DNA of 64,000 nt, taken from NCBI GenBank assembly GCA_017935025.1, contig JAGBIL010000036.1, forward strand, positions 1 to 64,000, written 5' to 3'. This DNA comes from Opitutales bacterium. Lineage in GTDB: Bacteria; Verrucomicrobiota; Verrucomicrobiia; Opitutales; UBA953. Position numbers and translations under genes: made by a program. Positions 63,439-64,000 of this stretch are shown here, piece by piece. The notes beneath the pieces were generated by a model, which searched no databases, had not been told where the DNA came from, and saw nothing but the letters and a program-made list of their open reading frames with translations. Each line of letters begins with the position of its first letter. Positions within the stretch are counted from its first letter, which is position 1.

Positions 63439-64000
63439 ATGAAACTGACCGGAAATTCCCCTCGGAAGTTTTTTGTTCTGGCGGCAACGCTCGTGTCGTC
63501 GGTGTTTTGCGGATGCGCGTCTGAGCCCGTTTCAAAAAATGTTGCGCTTGCCTCGGCGGTTCGCGGCGCGGCACCGAATTGCGAACTCCACTCTGTGGTT
63601 TTGCAGCGCGTTTCCGGTGAAAATGTTTACGCGAATTTACTCGTATCGCGTCCCGGGAAAAGGGCGGAGGAGGTTTCCGTGGAAATGGTCGCGGGAACGC
63701 TTACTCCGGCTTCACAGAACAAACTTCGTCCCTACGCCGATGTTGCGAAAAAGCGCGTTGCTCCCGCGTCGCCGGGCGAGGATGAAGCGTTGGATAAGCA
63801 GCTTTTCCGCGCCGTACGTTCCGGTAATGTTGCCGCCGCACAGAAACTGATTGGCGCGGGAGCGAACCCTAACGCACCGGAAAGCGGTAAGGAAACACTC
63901 TTGAACCCGCTCGCCATAGCCGTATTGCGCAACGATTATTCTGCGGCTCGTATACTTTTGCAGAACGGAGCAGATCCCAACATCCGCTTGCGCTTTGAAA
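63439..64000 (+). CDS. Ankyrin-repeat lipoprotein, truncated by the window end
   Basis: The gene runs past the window end, with 187 codons visible. A lipoprotein signal (MKLTGNSPRKFFVLAATLVS, lipobox VFCGC with Cys26 or Cys28) is followed by a beta-rich segment of about 60 residues. A linker of about 35 residues leads into ankyrin repeats starting near residue 125: LFRAVRSGNVAAAQKLIGAG, ANPNAPE, then NPLAIAVLRNDYSAARILLQ and NGADPN. The consensus of the repeats is good. Likely an outer-membrane-anchored or periplasmic binding protein. The partner is unknown. Confidence 0.85.
   Translation, partial: MKLTGNSPRKFFVLAATLVSSVFCGCASEPVSKNVALASAVRGAAPNCELHSVVLQRVSGENVYANLLVSRPGKRAEEVSVEMVAGTLTPASQNKLRPYADVAKKRVAPASPGEDEALDKQLFRAVRSGNVAAAQKLIGAGANPNAPESGKETLLNPLAIAVLRNDYSAARILLQNGADPNIRLRFE

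Overview
The window reads as a continuous chromosomal stretch of a Gram-negative bacterium of the PVC group, most likely Verrucomicrobiota of the Opitutae kind. This assignment is an inference from several signs: a PEP-CTERM sorting tail, an HPr kinase outside any visible PTS operon, a DUF4838 glycosidase-like protein, a sulfatase and a sialidase, an oversized OstA/LptA-like protein, many lipoprotein or signal-peptide proteins, and GyrB with the long E. coli-type insertion. No rRNA is present to settle it. The sulfatase, sialidase and DUF4838 protein suggest growth on host glycans such as mucin. There is no phage, insertion sequence, CRISPR array or conjugative module.

Layout. 0.4-4.1 kb: a HAD phosphatase and two tandem exported ClpP-fold proteins with coiled-coil N-termini. 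4.2-14.4 kb: DEAD-box helicase and tsaD (overlapping), an MFS exporter, gyrB, gyrA, fabZ, fabI. 14.4-19.5 kb: an unknown protein, tRNA-Cys, a candidate small RNA, a sulfatase, hprK, tRNA-Gly and a phosphate-type binding protein. 19.5-30.2 kb: an orphan sigma-54 response regulator, the OstA-like/DUF4838/secreted-protein run, murI and meso-diaminopimelate dehydrogenase. 30.3-40.3 kb: GNAT, gatB, a PgpH-like c-di-AMP hydrolase, ybeY, a sugar/aminoglycoside-kinase fold protein, RNase PH, dCMP deaminase, a membrane-anchored Gly-rich protein, YqgE/AlgH and a NUDIX hydrolase. 40.3-41.1 kb: an island of non-coding repeats. 41.1-47.5 kb: oligopeptidase A, icd, leuB, a DUF2147 protein, argA. 47.7-56.8 kb: sialidase, PEP-CTERM protein, DinG-type helicase, MATE pump, prepilin-like protein, tadA and a beta-CASP hydrolase. 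56.9-64 kb: CPBP protease, a gingipain-like exported protein, coaB, uvrC, dinB and the start of an ankyrin lipoprotein.

The most striking signal is not a gene. The word CGGGAACG (complement CGTTCCCG) recurs about once every 350 bases throughout the window, inside and between genes, on both strands and in all reading frames, more than 20 times the chance level by my hand count. A complementary pair forms the stem of the gyrA terminator. This is how DNA uptake sequences of Neisseria and Haemophilus behave, so the motif is proposed as an undescribed uptake or genome-identity signal. Other points of interest are a small RNA candidate whose two loops copy the anti-Shine-Dalgarno sequence CCTCCTT, a 26-base alternating purine-pyrimidine tract just upstream of gyrB, GyrA with Ile at the quinolone-determining Ser position, UvrC without its four cluster cysteines, and several families of dispersed intergenic repeats.
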